A DNA stretch of 64,000 nucleotides, taken from the NCBI RefSeq assembly GCF_010365285.1, contig NZ_CP048286.1, forward strand, positions 186,001-250,000, in the 5' to 3' direction. Positions 1-8,600 of the stretch are shown here, piece by piece; positions within the stretch are counted from its first letter, which is position 1, and the number at the start of each line of letters is the position of its first letter. Made by a program: the position numbers and the translations under genes. The notes beneath the pieces were generated by a model, which did not search any database, was not told where the DNA came from, and was given only the letters and a program-made list of their open reading frames with translations. This stretch comes from Paenibacillus rhizovicinus. Lineage in GTDB: Bacteria > Bacillota > Bacilli > Paenibacillales > Paenibacillaceae.

Positions 1-110
1 TCCATGTGCTGTCCGCCATGATCGGCAATCCATTGTATGGCATCCAGAACCGTCATTTCATTCGATGCGATAGCACGGTGTAAACTATATGAACTTAATC
101 CTATTTTCAT
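1..110 (-). CDS. Sugar phosphate isomerase/epimerase, N-terminal part (cut by window edge)
   Basis: The frame starts at ATG 110-108 and encodes MKIGLSSYSLHRAIASNEMT followed by a segment containing DAIQWIADHGG, then leaves the window. This is the usual beginning of xylose-isomerase-like TIM-barrel proteins (sugar phosphate isomerase/epimerase, AP-endonuclease-2-like family): beta strand 1, then a helix preceding the E/D-binding strands. About 12 nt upstream is a GGGAG ribosome binding site. It is the last visible gene of the minus-strand run that carries the PhyH, epimerase and GH9 genes, about 70 nt after the PhyH stop, so it is probably co-transcribed and acts on a sugar intermediate. Only about 36 residues are visible, so the substrate cannot be inferred. 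Confidence 0.75.
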   Translation of the reverse strand, partial: MKIGLSSYSLHRAIASNEMTVLDAIQWIADHGGQHM

Positions 111-182
111 CTTGCATCAGTGCTCCCTTCGGTATCTCTTATTTGTGCAGACGACATATCATTATTTGAGCTATCCGTTCCT

Positions 183-1025
183 CTACTCGTGCGTCGGTTC
201 GATAACGGGGTAGCCGATTTTTTGCCAGCGGAACAGATGCTTGGCGCGTTCGGACAAGTTGTCGTACGTTTCCTGCGGAATTTGAACCGTATTATCCCGG
301 TGGGAGGCGCTGTAAATCAAGGCCAGATTAGGACGGATTTCGTCGCTGCGGTTCGGCGTTCCGCGATGCCACATGCGCACGTCGCGGATCAGGATCGAGC
401 CTGCCGGCATATGCACCTTGATCGAATGCATATGCGGCGCCAATTCTTCCGGATTCGGACCGTTCGGGCCGTAATAATAGTCCGGCAGCAGATGCGTTCC
501 GCCCGGCCAGATCTCCATCGGACCGTTCCCGTCATGGACGTCCACAAGCGGGATATTAAAGACTAAATCCGTGATCGGCAGCGATACCTTGCACAAATCG
601 CCGAATCTGGTGCCGTAATCCGGGTGAACCGGCTGCGCCTTCTTGCCGCCAGGGAGAGACGTGTTGGACGAGAATAGCGTAACGGCGTAATCCATTCCGA
701 GAATGCGGTCGATAATCGCCAGCGCGAACGGATGCTCGATCACGAGCGGATCGTTGAAAGGCGGCGCAAAAGGAAGGAAAATTCCCAAGTGGTTGGTGCC
801 TTCGTTAAACCCTTTCTTGTTCAGATAGATTTCTTCCCCGTGCTTATCGATAAACCAGTCCATGCTAGCTTTGAATGCTTCCCAAAGCTCGGCCACCTTC
901 TCTTGCGGCAGAACGCCTTCAAGAATCACATATCCATTCACTTTGATGAGGTTCGCCGCAAGCTCGACGGTCTCGTCGTGCAGCTGCAGCGATTCCAATT
1001 CTTCTTTGCTGATTTTCAAGCTCAT
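183..1025 (-). CDS. Phytanoyl-CoA dioxygenase (PhyH) family protein
   Basis: The 280-residue protein carries the Fe(II)/2-oxoglutarate dioxygenase facial triad expected of PhyH enzymes: H134-x-D136 in QPVHPDYGTRFGD, the distal H220 in RMWHRGTPNRSDE, and the 2-oxoglutarate-binding Arg about 11 residues later (R231). The GNGPMEIWPGGTHLL stretch between them is also typical of the family. It should be a soluble oxygenase that hydroxylates a small substrate; the substrate is unknown. The stop of the upstream epimerase gene directly abuts this ATG (TGAATG), with GAGG just before it, which implies translational coupling. Its place among sugar enzymes suggests a sugar or polyol derivative rather than phytanoyl-CoA, but that is inference. 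Confidence 0.85.
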   Translation of the reverse strand: MSLKISKEELESLQLHDETVELAANLIKVNGYVILEGVLPQEKVAELWEAFKASMDWFIDKHGEEIYLNKKGFNEGTNHLGIFLPFAPPFNDPLVIEHPFALAIIDRILGMDYAVTLFSSNTSLPGGKKAQPVHPDYGTRFGDLCKVSLPITDLVFNIPLVDVHDGNGPMEIWPGGTHLLPDYYYGPNGPNPEELAPHMHSIKVHMPAGSILIRDVRMWHRGTPNRSDEIRPNLALIYSASHRDNTVQIPQETYDNLSERAKHLFRWQKIGYPVIEPTHE

Positions 1026-2279
1026 TCACCTCGCGTCATCATTTTCGTTCACGTTTTCGGCACGCTCCGCTAAACGCTCAATCATTTCAAAGCATGCGCG
1101 GCCGTTGTGATACGGGCATTTCCATGCACTAACCTTTGGACCTGGGGAAGGAGCGTGGTCCTCTCCGATACTTTGATGCCATTCACCGCCGTCTCGGTCA
1201 ACGAGATACGTGTCGATAAATGTCCAAGAACGGTAAGCGGCTGCAAGGTAGCGACTCTGCCCGCTGTGTTGATAACCATTGAAGAAACCGACCATAGCTT
1301 CGGCCTGCGGCCACCAATCCTTGAGCCGGTCGCTCAGGATCGTTCCGTCAGACTCATTCCACAAGCCTCCGTCCGCGTCCATACCTTGTTCCAGCACGGC
1401 TTCCGCCATTTTCAGCACGGTATCCATGCTCTGCGATCGCAATGCTTCGTCGCCAAGAACGGTTACCGCTTCAGCAAGCAGCCAGCTTCCCTCGATGTCG
1501 TGCCCATAGGAGATATGAGAGGACAGCGAGTTCCAGCAGCGGTCGAAATACAAATGAAAATGGTTCGTCTGCGAATTGACGATTCGCTCGGAGGTGAGCG
1601 TGACGAGTTCCTCTAGCTTTGCCTTGAGCTCGCTGTCCGGCCATACCCGGTACAGGCCCGTATACGCTTCGAGCATATGCAGATGAGTATTCATGGTCTT
1701 ATCGGCTCTGATGCTGCTATCGCTCAAACTATAATCGTCAAGCAGCTTCCAATCCTCGGCGAAGGCTTCCAGATACCCGCCGTGATCGGGATCAAACGCG
1801 TGCTTTTCTACCAAACGGAACAAGGCGATGGCTTGTTCGAGCGCTCGTTCATTGCCAGTAGCGCGATACAATTCGGACAACGCGTAGATGACGAACGCCT
1901 GACCGTAGACTTGTTTCTTCGCATCCGCAAGCTCCCCGTTATACGTAACCATCCAACCGTATCCACCGCATTCGCGATCCAAGAAACGCTCGACAAGATA
2001 GGAATAAACATGATTGGCTGCCCGAAGGTACTTCTCGTCCCGATAGAAACGATAGGCCGTCGCGAATGTCCAAATCAATCGCGTATTCAACACCAAGCTT
2101 CGGTCGGCCTCGGCATGCACGGCGTTGTTATCGTCGATCTCGCCGTGAAAGCCTCCTTGTTCCCAATCCATTACATGCGTCAACCAATAGTCGAGAATGT
2201 TATCCTTCAGTTCATGTTCGATCATCTTCTGCCAACTTTGAAAATGCGGCAATTCCGTAGTGCGGTCAATCGTATTCAT
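1026..2279 (-). CDS. AGE-family epimerase, cellobiose 2-epimerase-like
   Basis: The 417-residue protein has the (alpha/alpha)6-barrel signature of N-acylglucosamine/cellobiose 2-epimerases: WEQGGFHGEIDDNN near residue 40, the QVYGQAFVIYALSELYRATG helix, and later SSHISYGHDIEGSWLL and GLWNESDG. The two His (the first in GHDIEGSW, the second in EWHQSIG near the C-terminus) fit the general acid/base pair of the family. It probably epimerises the reducing-end glucose of cello- or manno-oligosaccharides in the cytoplasm; there is no signal peptide. GGAG lies 8 nt before the ATG. The gene follows the GH9 gene by 30 nt and abuts the PhyH gene. An N-acylglucosamine 2-epimerase activity is the main alternative. 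Confidence 0.85.
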   Translation of the reverse strand: MNTIDRTTELPHFQSWQKMIEHELKDNILDYWLTHVMDWEQGGFHGEIDDNNAVHAEADRSLVLNTRLIWTFATAYRFYRDEKYLRAANHVYSYLVERFLDRECGGYGWMVTYNGELADAKKQVYGQAFVIYALSELYRATGNERALEQAIALFRLVEKHAFDPDHGGYLEAFAEDWKLLDDYSLSDSSIRADKTMNTHLHMLEAYTGLYRVWPDSELKAKLEELVTLTSERIVNSQTNHFHLYFDRCWNSLSSHISYGHDIEGSWLLAEAVTVLGDEALRSQSMDTVLKMAEAVLEQGMDADGGLWNESDGTILSDRLKDWWPQAEAMVGFFNGYQHSGQSRYLAAAYRSWTFIDTYLVDRDGGEWHQSIGEDHAPSPGPKVSAWKCPYHNGRACFEMIERLAERAENVNENDDAR

Positions 2280-2309
2280 TCCAAATCTCCTTCTCGTTGC
2301 TCTGCTGAT

Positions 2310-4787
2310 TTAACGATTTGAAAGTTGCTGCGCGGCTAATGCGATAAACATGAAATGGGTTGAGCCGCCTCCCAGTACATACTCCACTTGCTGCCACAAA
2401 TAAGGGAACACCAATAGTTCCGGGAAGTCGGGACGGATCAGCGCAGTCCCCGATATGACGCCGCCGGGAATATACGACCAGTCGGCGCGATTGAGTCCAT
2501 ACCCTACAGTTGCCGAATTGGCCCCCACTCCCGATGCGAAAGACATCGTATTGGAACCTGGATGACAGCCCAAAACGAAGTTCAGCGCATTGAAAATCAT
2601 CTCGGCATCGAAAATGTCAGGATAAGCCGCATGGAGGAAATAGTATTCGTAGCCCAGTTTCTGGATCCCCCACCCTGCTCCCCAGATATGCGGGCGATAC
2701 GGTATCCCGTAAGGCGTTTCGGCGCTCTGCAGCGTAAACTGTTCTTTCAGAGCCGGCAAGGCTGCGCGAAACTTCGATGAGAACCCGGCGTCATTCATCG
2801 CGATCTCGGCTCGCGCGACAAACCAACCCGCTTTGTCGATCGATTCGACGATATCGTCGGCTGCCGACAGCAAGAAGTCCCTATACGCTTGTTCGCCGGT
2901 ACTCAGGAATAATTCTGCGGCGGCATGAATTTTGGCCATTCTAGCCTTGCCGGTCCCATCCGTAACCTTGTAAATCTCGCTGGCCGCTTGCAAGGACTGT
3001 TCGCTTAAAACAGGGTTGAACGCTTTTAACGTGCGGGCGGCCGCTGCCAGATGAGCGGCAGTTAACAATTCGCGCGGCGGATTGTCCTCGGTAAACACCC
3101 AGCGCTCGTCAAACATGCTCGCGCTGTCGCCAAGGTGCACGTAATCGCGAAGATCGCTTTCGATAATCCCCCGATATAACCGCCCTAATGCGCGATAAGC
3201 GCCTACGACGGACAAGACGCCGTGCTCAATCTGCTGCAGGATGTCGTTCTTGCCGTCTGGCTGATGGATCTCAACGATGCGGTTGACTTGGTCGATGGTG
3301 GTCGCATCGTAATGGACATTAAAGGCTTCGTACGCCAGGGCCAAAGTATAGAACTCGCCGGACTGCGACTCGACGCGCAGGTCAAAATCGCCAGCGTCGT
3401 GCCAGCCTCCAACATTCAGCCCCGGAACATGGTCGCCTGGTTGATAGTCGGTCAGCGTGGAAGGTCCTTGCTCATAGCCGTCGATGTGGTTCAGATTTAC
3501 CGGAGCCATCCGGGCGTCGTTATGATGACAATCGCCATGCCAGACGCGGTATTTTTCGCTTACCCGCATATGGCACATTTGCACGGGAAGGAAATACTCC
3601 AGTACCGGCTGCCAGACGCCTCGGTCGTACACGTCGCTGGCGATGCGGAAGATGGACGACTCCGACGAACCGTAACGAACTTTGTACAGTCCCTCTTCCT
3701 TGATGTCCGTAAAATCGAATTTCAAATAGTTATAGCGGAGGAATTGTCCCCATTCCTGGCCGCCGGCCGAGAAAACCTGTTTGTCGCCCGTCTCCGTGAT
3801 TTGGACAAGAACCGGTTTATCGCGTTGGCTTTCGCGCTTGTCAAGTTCAATGATTGCCGTCTTCGATTGCTTGGGATGATACCCTACCTGCGAGGTTTGA
3901 ACAACGGCCGGAGAGAGCCAGTCTTCGACGACATTAGGTGTGATGACCCATTGAATCGCATGATCGGCGGCTCCGGCAGGTACTTCGCTGCTGATTACGA
4001 ACCAGCCGTTGTTGTGGTTCATGCGTCCGTCGTATAACTTAAGCTCCGTCCCCTTGCTTTCGATCGTGAAACGATTGTAAGGGTCGTCGGGCCGCACCGT
4101 AAAACGTCTGCCGACGGCATACGGCTCGGCAATAAGGTCATCGGCAATGATCGGATTGTATCCGTTGTTGTCGCCGGACAGAAGTTTCGGATCTGCTTTC
4201 GCATCGTGTTCACTGAAGTTACCAGTATGCGAATAATTGGGCGGCAGCGACATCACAGGGCCGTTAGGCTGTTCGGGAAAAATCCCGTGCTTCTTATCCA
4301 TGATCCAAGGCTTTCCGAACAGCGCGCCGGGAAACAGCTCCAGGTTGAAGCAGATTTTCCCAACGAATTGCTCCGGAATCGGTCTATCCAAATCAACGGT
4401 AACAAGGACCGCCTTGCCTTCACCTTGGACGCTTACCTTGTAATCGAACCGGAAATCCGGATAGATCATCGGATTAAAGCCCTTTAGGTGCCTCGATGTG
4501 TCCGGAAAACTCAGCGACGTGGTGATCGTATTCGCGGCTTCGTCCAGTTCGCGCTTCCCTTGTTTGGGCACCGGCTGCCACTGTCCGGGCGTCTGTTCAA
4601 AACGGATATCGCCGTTGGTGGCAACGCGATTGCCGTGCATAATGATACTTACGCCGGATTGATGCCCTTCCGGATAAATATCGTCGAAGGCCATCACATC
4701 CACGCCTTGTCTTTGAAAATAGCCGGATGCATGATTTAACCGGAATGCCTGATTCGCAGAGTTCGTGGAACCGTTTTCTTTTTGCAT
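2310..4787 (-). CDS. Cytoplasmic glycoside hydrolase family 9 protein
   Basis: This is an 825-residue GH9 enzyme. The N-terminal 300 residues are beta-rich. A cellulase N-terminal Ig-like domain follows (QVGYHPKQSKTAIIEL to about residue 385). The (alpha/alpha)6 catalytic domain contains GGWHDAGDFDLR near residue 460, matching the GH9 nucleophile-activating DAGD motif, and a C-terminal QQVEYVLGGG near residue 800 whose Glu is the likely catalytic acid. No signal peptide, cellulose-binding module or dockerin is visible, so the enzyme should act inside the cell on imported oligosaccharides, like bacterial GH9 beta-glucosidases or exo-enzymes, rather than on cellulose. AAGGAGG precedes the ATG. 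It is flanked by an ABC exporter pair and a cellobiose-2-epimerase-like gene in one transcription unit. Confidence 0.85.
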   Translation of the reverse strand: MQKENGSTNSANQAFRLNHASGYFQRQGVDVMAFDDIYPEGHQSGVSIIMHGNRVATNGDIRFEQTPGQWQPVPKQGKRELDEAANTITTSLSFPDTSRHLKGFNPMIYPDFRFDYKVSVQGEGKAVLVTVDLDRPIPEQFVGKICFNLELFPGALFGKPWIMDKKHGIFPEQPNGPVMSLPPNYSHTGNFSEHDAKADPKLLSGDNNGYNPIIADDLIAEPYAVGRRFTVRPDDPYNRFTIESKGTELKLYDGRMNHNNGWFVISSEVPAGAADHAIQWVITPNVVEDWLSPAVVQTSQVGYHPKQSKTAIIELDKRESQRDKPVLVQITETGDKQVFSAGGQEWGQFLRYNYLKFDFTDIKEEGLYKVRYGSSESSIFRIASDVYDRGVWQPVLEYFLPVQMCHMRVSEKYRVWHGDCHHNDARMAPVNLNHIDGYEQGPSTLTDYQPGDHVPGLNVGGWHDAGDFDLRVESQSGEFYTLALAYEAFNVHYDATTIDQVNRIVEIHQPDGKNDILQQIEHGVLSVVGAYRALGRLYRGIIESDLRDYVHLGDSASMFDERWVFTEDNPPRELLTAAHLAAAARTLKAFNPVLSEQSLQAASEIYKVTDGTGKARMAKIHAAAELFLSTGEQAYRDFLLSAADDIVESIDKAGWFVARAEIAMNDAGFSSKFRAALPALKEQFTLQSAETPYGIPYRPHIWGAGWGIQKLGYEYYFLHAAYPDIFDAEMIFNALNFVLGCHPGSNTMSFASGVGANSATVGYGLNRADWSYIPGGVISGTALIRPDFPELLVFPYLWQQVEYVLGGGSTHFMFIALAAQQLSNR

Positions 4788-4811
4788 AATGAAGCCTCCT
4801 TATGTTGTATG

Positions 4812-6659
4812 CTAATGATTGCCTCCGCCTTGCTCCAGTTGACCATGATACAGATCGCTGTACAACCCCTGCTTGCCCAATAACTCGTCATGAGACCCCT
4901 GTTCCACCAGACAACCTTCCTTAAGCACCAGTATGCGGTCGGCCTCGCGGATCGTGTTCAGCCTGTGTGCGATCACGAAGCTCGTTCGCCCCTTCATCAA
5001 CCGCTTCAAGCCCTCCTGGATTTTGATCTCGGAAACGGTGTCGATGCTGCTCGTCGCCTCGTCCAGTACGAGAATGGCCGGATCGGCCAGAATCGCGCGC
5101 GCGATGGCAAGCAGCTGCCGCTGTCCCTGGCTGATGCCGCTGCCGTCGGCAACCAGCACCCGGTCATATCCGCCGGCCAGCCGCATAATGAAGGTATGGG
5201 CATTGGCGAGCTTGGCGGCTTCTTCCACCTGGCTGTCGGTGGCATCCAGCTTGCCGTACCGGATATTGTCGCGGATCGTTCCTTCGAACAGAAAGGAATC
5301 CTGCAGCACGAACGCCATATGGGAGCGGAGACTTTCCCTCCGGATCGTCCGAAGATCCTGCCCGTCCAGCGTGATCTTGCCCGCATGGGTATCATAGAAA
5401 CGGGAGAGCAACTGAATGAGCGACGTCTTGCCGGCCCCGGTAGGACCGATGATCGCTATCGTTTCGCCGGGCTTCGCCTCGAAACTGATCTCCTTAAGCG
5501 TATTTCGTCCGGTCTCGTAAGCGAAGGATACCTCATGGAAGACGATTGCGCCTGCCACGTCGTCAAGCGCGACTGCGGAATGCTCGTCCGCGTCTTCTTC
5601 CTCTTCATCCACGATTTCGAATACCCGTTCCGCTCCAGCGATGGCGGATAAGAGCGTATTCCACTGGTTGGCCAGATCGTTAAGCGGTCTGGTGAACTGC
5701 CGGGCATACTCGACGAAGACAATAATGACCCCGACGGTTATCGCCCCCCGGATGGCCAATATTCCGCCGACGCAGGCAATAATCGCAAAGCTTAGATTGT
5801 TGAGACCGTTCATTAGCTTGGGAATGAAGCCCGATATGGTCTGCGCCCAGAATCCCGAATGCTTGATGGCAACATTGCGTTCATGGAACGCCCCAATAAC
5901 CCTTTCTTCCTGGGAGAACGCTTTGATAATCCGCTGACCGGACAACGTTTCTTCCACGAACCCGTTCAATTCTCCCAAATTCCGCTGACGCTCTTTGAAT
6001 AGCGCGCCAGTCCGCCGCGTGATCCACCGCATGCCGAACGCCATCAGCGGGACCACCAAGAAGGTAAGCAGCGTTAGCAGCGGACTGAGCAGCAGCATGA
6101 CGACGACCGTGCCCGCCAGCATCAGCACGCTGGATAACAGCTGGATCGCCGAGCTGTTGAGCGTAGAGCTCACGCTGTCGATATCGTTGGTCATGCGGCT
6201 CATGAGATCGCCCTGCCGGTTTTTCCCGAAGAACGGGATCGGCAGGCGATGCAGCTGCGCGAAGAGATCGGTGCGCATCCGCAGGACGGTTTCCTGGGCG
6301 ATCTGAATCATCCATATATTTTGCAGCCAGCCGACGATGGACTGGAGCACGTAAACGCTGGTCAATCCGAGCAGAAACAGCAGCCATGGCCTGCCGCCCG
6401 GTCCCTCCAGATAATCGTCAATCGCCATTCCGATCAGATACGGACCGAGCAGCGTGAGCCCGCAGCTTCCGATAACGAGCAGCATGACCAGCGACAGCCT
6501 GCCTTTCCGGCGAGACAGATAATGCCATATTCGTCTGAGCGTTCCCTGCCAGTCCTTCGCCTGACTTTTGGCCCGCTTGCCCGCTGAAGATGCGCCGGGA
6601 ACGGCATCCTTCGCGGGCGGCCGGGGATATCGGAACGGCTCACTTAATGCTTCCCACAT
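4812..6659 (-). CDS. ABC exporter half-transporter, subunit with canonical Walker B (BmrD/YheH-like)
   Basis: The 615-residue protein has a six-helix exporter membrane domain and a C-terminal ATPase domain with Walker A GPTGAGKTSL, Walker B ILVLDEATSSID (catalytic Glu present) and switch His in VIAHRL. Its signature loop is SGISQGQRQ instead of LSGGQ. Its partner immediately upstream has the reverse pattern: LSGGQ with Asp replacing the Walker B Glu. Together they should form one consensus and one degenerate ATP site, as in heterodimeric exporters such as BmrCD. GGAGGG lies before the ATG, and the start overlaps the end of the partner gene by 20 nt. It likely exports a hydrophobic compound; placement next to a GH9 gene leaves the substrate open. 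Confidence 0.9.
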   Translation of the reverse strand: MWEALSEPFRYPRPPAKDAVPGASSAGKRAKSQAKDWQGTLRRIWHYLSRRKGRLSLVMLLVIGSCGLTLLGPYLIGMAIDDYLEGPGGRPWLLFLLGLTSVYVLQSIVGWLQNIWMIQIAQETVLRMRTDLFAQLHRLPIPFFGKNRQGDLMSRMTNDIDSVSSTLNSSAIQLLSSVLMLAGTVVVMLLLSPLLTLLTFLVVPLMAFGMRWITRRTGALFKERQRNLGELNGFVEETLSGQRIIKAFSQEERVIGAFHERNVAIKHSGFWAQTISGFIPKLMNGLNNLSFAIIACVGGILAIRGAITVGVIIVFVEYARQFTRPLNDLANQWNTLLSAIAGAERVFEIVDEEEEDADEHSAVALDDVAGAIVFHEVSFAYETGRNTLKEISFEAKPGETIAIIGPTGAGKTSLIQLLSRFYDTHAGKITLDGQDLRTIRRESLRSHMAFVLQDSFLFEGTIRDNIRYGKLDATDSQVEEAAKLANAHTFIMRLAGGYDRVLVADGSGISQGQRQLLAIARAILADPAILVLDEATSSIDTVSEIKIQEGLKRLMKGRTSFVIAHRLNTIREADRILVLKEGCLVEQGSHDELLGKQGLYSDLYHGQLEQGGGNH

Positions 6660-8376
6660 ATGCCGCTCCCTCCTTCCCGAATTGGGATTCGTAAATACGC
6701 CGGTACAAGTCGTCGCCGGTCATCAGCTGCTCATGCGTTCCCTGCGCAATAAGACTGCCCTCGTCCAGCAGCAGAATCATATCCGCTCCGATCGTGGAGC
6801 TGATCTTCTGCGTAATCAGAAGCGTCGTGCACGACATGCCTTTAAGCGCTTGCAACAATGCCGCTTCCGTTCGTACGTCCAGCGCGCTGGTGCTGTCATC
6901 CAGAAGCAGAATAGCCGGCTTGCGGATCAAGGCGCGGGCGATGGACAGCCTTTGTTTCTGCCCCCCGGAGAGATTGATGCCCCGCTGTCCGAGAAGGGTA
7001 TCGTACTGTTCGGGCAGCTTCTCGATCGTCTCGTGAATTTGCGCCAGCCTGGCCGCTTCCATCACCTGCTCCATGCTCGCGTCCTCCAAGCCCCAAGCGA
7101 TATTATCGCGTATGGTGCCCGAGAATAGCAGCACCTCCTGGGATACATAGCCGATGGAGCGGTGCAAGTAATCCAAATCAAGCTCGCGGGCATTCCGTCC
7201 GTCGATGCGCACGACTCCGGCGGTTTCCTCGTAAAGGCGCAGAACGAGCTGCATCAGCGAGGATTTACCCGAGCCGGTAGCTCCCAAGATCGCCACCGTT
7301 TCGCCCGCACGGACTTTGAAACTAATATCCACGAGCACGCGGGCATCCGAGTTCGGATAGCGGAAGGAAACATTCTCGAATGCGATGCTCCCTTCACACA
7401 GCCCTTCGGGACTCCGGCCCGACCTGACCGGAGCTTCGTCGTCCGTTTCCAGCGCCTCATCGACCCGCTGGGCGGACGCGCGGGCTCTGGAGAAAGCCGC
7501 CACGATCATGGAGAAGGCCGACAAGGCGCCTGCCGTTCGGAGCGAATAATTCACGACCGCCACCACCTCGCCCGCAGTCGCGGTTCCCGTGGATATTTGC
7601 TTATGCCCGAACCAAAGGACGGCAATAATTCCAGCGTTCATGATCAGCAGGATGAACGGCATCGTAATCTCCGTCAGACGCAAAGCAGAGACCGTGCTCT
7701 TCATTAATTCCTGGCTCAGCCGCGCAAACCGGCCCGCTTCTTCCATGCGCCGGACAAACACGCGGATCAGCCGCATGCCGGTCAGATTCTCCTGCATGAC
7801 GCGGTTCAGCGTATCCAGTTTCATTTGAACCCTTTTGAATAAAACGGAAGCTCTCTTCATGATCCAAATGACGAATACGAGCAGCGCGGGAACGGTCAGG
7901 GCAAGCAGGAAACCGAGCTGCACATGGACGACAAGCGCCATAATGATGCTCCCGATGACGACAAGCGGCATGCGCAGCATAAACCGCAGTCCCATGAATA
8001 CCGTATCCTGCAGCTGCGTCACATCGTTCGTTAACCGGGTGATGAGGGATGAAGTGGCGAAACGATTAAAGACCGGATAAGCGAATCGCTGCACCTTGGC
8101 GTAAAGCGCTTCCCGGACATCGAACGCAAATCCCTGACTGGCATGCGAGGCAAAAAACGAGCTCATAATACCAGCGATGAATGCGGTTACCGAGCCGCCA
8201 AGCAATATGCCGCCCCACAGCAGCACGACCGACGAATCCTTTTGCGAAATACCTTCATCGATAATGACCGAAATGAGATAAGGCTGAATCAGCTCCACTG
8301 CCAGTTCAACCAACATCATCACGACCGCCATGCTCGCTGCAACCTTGTATTTCCCCAAAAAACGTAACATGTTCAT
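6640..8376 (-). CDS. ABC exporter half-transporter, subunit with degenerate Walker B (BmrC/YheI-like)
   Basis: The 578-residue protein has six membrane helices and an ATPase domain with GATGSGKSSL (Walker A), LSGGQKQRLSIARALI (signature) and ILLLDDSTSALD. In the last motif Asp replaces the catalytic Glu, and VITQKI stands where the switch His is normal, so this subunit contributes the degenerate nucleotide site. I start it at ATG 8376-8374, because GGAGG sits 9 nt upstream there. An earlier in-frame start at 8418 lacks a ribosome binding site and would add 14 residues. It is the first gene of the minus-strand run through GH9, epimerase and PhyH. A TATAAT hexamer at 8426-8421 is a plausible -10 box. 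Confidence 0.9.
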   Translation of the reverse strand: MNMLRFLGKYKVAASMAVVMMLVELAVELIQPYLISVIIDEGISQKDSSVVLLWGGILLGGSVTAFIAGIMSSFFASHASQGFAFDVREALYAKVQRFAYPVFNRFATSSLITRLTNDVTQLQDTVFMGLRFMLRMPLVVIGSIIMALVVHVQLGFLLALTVPALLVFVIWIMKRASVLFKRVQMKLDTLNRVMQENLTGMRLIRVFVRRMEEAGRFARLSQELMKSTVSALRLTEITMPFILLIMNAGIIAVLWFGHKQISTGTATAGEVVAVVNYSLRTAGALSAFSMIVAAFSRARASAQRVDEALETDDEAPVRSGRSPEGLCEGSIAFENVSFRYPNSDARVLVDISFKVRAGETVAILGATGSGKSSLMQLVLRLYEETAGVVRIDGRNARELDLDYLHRSIGYVSQEVLLFSGTIRDNIAWGLEDASMEQVMEAARLAQIHETIEKLPEQYDTLLGQRGINLSGGQKQRLSIARALIRKPAILLLDDSTSALDVRTEAALLQALKGMSCTTLLITQKISSTIGADMILLLDEGSLIAQGTHEQLMTGDDLYRRIYESQFGKEGAAYVGSIK

Positions 8377-8420
8377 GCCTGTGATCCTCCGCCAAGTGAT
8401 GAACTGCATTTCTTCCATTC

Positions 8421-8463
8421 ATTATAAACAAGTTATAGGCAATAAGGCGATCGATAAATCGAT
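8421..8463 (-). promoter_or_regulatory. Possible promoter and palindrome upstream of the ABC exporter/GH9 operon
   Basis: On the minus strand there is a perfect TATAAT at 8426-8421, about 45 nt before the exporter start. Upstream, in the -35 zone, two copies of the self-complementary ATCGAT are separated by 2 nt (8450-8463). A convincing -35 hexamer was not found, so the promoter may need an activator, or the palindrome may be an operator. The assignment is inferred from sequence alone. Confidence 0.4.
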
Positions 8464-8507
8464 AGACTTGCGGCCGGAAGGCCGATTCTAGCAAGCCGCA
8501 TGCAAGA

Positions 8508-8540
8508 ATAAACTGCACCGCCCTATTGACGATGCAGTTA
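8508..8540 (-). terminator. Weak terminator-like hairpin after the dehydrogenase-YciI gene
   Basis: On the minus strand AACTGCATCG pairs with CGGTGCAGTT (10 bp, one G-U) around a 9-nt loop, followed by TATTCTTG. The T-tract is interrupted, so termination would be partial. It lies about 60 nt after the stop of the gene at 8601-9761. Confidence 0.4.
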
Positions 8541-8600
8541 TTCAGCTCGCGTTTGGAGAAATCATAGGCAGTGCCGCTGATCTATTATTCTTGCAGCGAA

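Noticed and set aside
2310-4787. Secreted cellulase
   Set aside because: Although it is a GH9 enzyme, no signal peptide, linker, CBM or dockerin is present.
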